6,044 nucleotides of DNA from assembly GCA_003476595.1 (NCBI GenBank), contig DMTU01000207.1:11746-17789 (forward strand), given 5' to 3'. The stretch comes from Acidimicrobiaceae bacterium. Lineage in GTDB: Bacteria > Actinomycetota > Acidimicrobiia > Acidimicrobiales > Salinilacustritrichaceae. The position numbers and the translations under genes were made by a program. A model generated the notes under the pieces. It made no database searches. It was not told where the DNA came from and worked only from the letters and a program-made list of their open reading frames with translations. This document shows, one piece after another, positions 4,751 through 6,044 of this stretch. Positions within the stretch are counted from its first letter, which is position 1. Every line of letters begins with the position of its first letter.

Positions 4751-6044
4751 GTGGCCACCAGGACTCCTTCTCTCGGCGCGATCGTGATCGACCAGCTCCG
4801 CCCTGCGACTCCGGGCGGCGCCGGACGACCCAAGACCTCGGTCGGGGAGGCCACGCCGGTGCAGGCCCGGATCTTCCGCGACGGCCACGATCTGCTCGCC
4901 GCGCGGGTCAGCTGGCGCAGGGCCGGTGCCCGGAAGTGGAGTCGCTCGCCGCTGGCGCAGTCGGAGAACGACATCTGGGTCGGCAGCCTCGAGTGCAGCG
5001 ACATCGGCCCGCACGAGGTCGTGATCGAGGCGTGGACCGACGTCTTCGCCACCTGGCGCAAGGAGCTGCGCCTCAAGGTCGGCGCCGATCAGGACGTCAC
5101 CACCGAGCTCGAGGAGGGCGCCCGCATCCTCGAGCGCTTCGTCCCCGAGTGCTCCGGCAAGGGGCGCAGCCGCGTCGAGGACGCGGTCGCCGCCATCCGG
5201 GACGACACCGCCACGATGGACATCCGGCTCAACGCCGCCCTCGACGACGCGCTGGTCCCCCTGGTCGCCGGCATCCCCCACGAGGGCGACCTGACCACGA
5301 GCGACGCCATCCCGCTCTGGGTCGATCGCGAGCGGGCCCGCCACAGCGCCTGGTACGAGTTCTTCCCCCGCTCCGAGGGCGGGTTCAAGGGATCCCTCGA
5401 TCGCCTCGACGCCGTCGCCGACATGGGCTTCGACGTCGTCTACTTCCCGCCCATCCACCCCATCGGCACCACCGCCCGCAAGGGCCCGAACAACACGCTC
5501 ACGCCCGGTCCGGACGACCCGGGCAGCCCGTGGGCCATCGGCGGGCCCGAGGGCGGCCACACCAGCATCCACCCCGACCTGGGGTCGGAGCAGGAGCTCC
5601 TCGCGGTGATCGAGAAGGCCCAGGCGCTCGGCATGGAGATCGCGCTCGACTACGCCCTGCAGTGCTCGCCGGACCACCCGTGGGTCACGGAGCACCCCGA
5701 GTGGTTCCACCACCGCCCCGACGGCACGATCAAGTACGCCGAGAACCCGCCCAAGAAGTACCAGGACATCTACCCGATCAACTTTTGGCCCGAGGACGAC
5801 GCCGACCGGGTGGCGCTGTGGGAGGCGTGTCGCGACATCCTCGTCCACTGGATCGACCGCGGCATCCGCATCTTCCGCGTCGACAACCCCCACACCAAGC
5901 CGGTGGCGTTCTGGGAGTGGTGCATCGCCGACATCCAGGCCGAGCACCCCGATGTGCTGTTCCTCGCCGAGGCCTTCACCCGCCCGGCGATGATGTCCAA
6001 GCTGGCCGAGATCGGCTTCAGCCAGAGCTACACCTACTTCACCT
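4751..6044 (+). CDS. glgE: Alpha-1,4-glucan:maltose-1-phosphate maltosyltransferase, 5' part (cut by window end)
   Basis: GlgE (GH13) transfers maltosyl units from alpha-maltose 1-phosphate to the non-reducing end of alpha-1,4-glucan, releasing phosphate. It is the elongation step of the GlgE route fed by trehalose or by GlgM. The 431 codons present show the N-terminal beta-sandwich domain (about residues 15-200, with VQARIFRDGHDLLAARVSW), then the start of the (beta/alpha)8 catalytic domain: SAWYEFFPRSEGG, PPIHPIGTTARKGPNNTL, ALQCSPDHPWV and KYQDIYPINF. The nucleophile is D378 in FRVDNPHTKP and the acid/base is E407 in LAEAFTRP. They are 29 residues apart, as are D394 and E423 of the Streptomyces coelicolor enzyme. 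GTG 4751 is the first possible start, because an in-frame TAG lies two codons upstream (4745-4747). The third catalytic aspartate and the C-terminal domains fall beyond the window. I see no frameshift. glgB often follows glgE, but cannot be seen here. Confidence 0.95.
   Translation, partial: MATRTPSLGAIVIDQLRPATPGGAGRPKTSVGEATPVQARIFRDGHDLLAARVSWRRAGARKWSRSPLAQSENDIWVGSLECSDIGPHEVVIEAWTDVFATWRKELRLKVGADQDVTTELEEGARILERFVPECSGKGRSRVEDAVAAIRDDTATMDIRLNAALDDALVPLVAGIPHEGDLTTSDAIPLWVDRERARHSAWYEFFPRSEGGFKGSLDRLDAVADMGFDVVYFPPIHPIGTTARKGPNNTLTPGPDDPGSPWAIGGPEGGHTSIHPDLGSEQELLAVIEKAQALGMEIALDYALQCSPDHPWVTEHPEWFHHRPDGTIKYAENPPKKYQDIYPINFWPEDDADRVALWEACRDILVHWIDRGIRIFRVDNPHTKPVAFWEWCIADIQAEHPDVLFLAEAFTRPAMMSKLAEIGFSQSYTYFT

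Noticed and set aside
4607..5947. A 446-codon open frame on the minus strand opposite glgE
   Set aside because: GlgE motifs with correctly spaced catalytic residues are clear on the plus strand; the antisense reading is biased sequence rich in Val, Asp, Gly and Arg.
1..6044. CRISPR arrays, tRNA or rRNA genes, insertion sequences, attachment sites
   Set aside because: I saw no regularly spaced repeats, no tRNA-like cloverleaf, no transposase and no terminal inverted repeats. Composition looks even throughout, with no sign of recent transfer.

Overview
This is a high-GC window with strong G/C preference at third codon positions and frequent GTG starts. It fits an actinobacterium. The pairing of a GlgE-type maltosyltransferase with a DUF3417-type glucan phosphorylase supports that. 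A deep-branching lineage such as the Acidimicrobiia is possible, but nothing in the window proves it.

Layout. Bases 1-125 are non-coding leader as far as I can see. A single-domain universal stress protein (126-557, +) overlaps by 4 bases with a tandem two-domain universal stress protein (554-1378, +), so the two form a translationally coupled pair. Only 22 bases separate that pair from the convergent end of an 841-residue alpha-glucan (glycogen/maltodextrin) phosphorylase, GlgP (1401-3926, -). A 93-base divergent spacer (3927-4019) leads to a CDA-fold zinc deaminase of unknown substrate (4020-4691, +). After 59 bases comes the 5' part of glgE (4751 to the window end, +), which is cut by the window edge. 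It runs off the edge as an open frame, with both the nucleophile and the acid/base motif present. No stretch longer than 300 bases lacks a gene.

How the genes fit together. GlgE builds alpha-1,4-glucan from alpha-maltose 1-phosphate, and GlgP removes glucose from glucan ends as glucose 1-phosphate. The window therefore holds one polymerising and one depolymerising enzyme of storage-glucan metabolism, transcribed divergently. From memory, Mycobacterium tuberculosis has a comparable divergent glgE/glgP pair; here a deaminase gene sits between them. The stress proteins are adjacent but point towards glgP, so any functional link to glucan storage is only by association.

Most of the window is recognisable metabolism. 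The less ordinary points are the deaminase with its long C-terminal extension between the two glucan genes, the apparent lack of Shine-Dalgarno sequences before its GTG start and that of glgE (possible leaderless transcripts), the altered nucleotide-binding motifs in the tandem stress protein, and a weak DosR-like half-palindrome upstream of the stress genes. I found no undescribed defence, mobile or RNA system.
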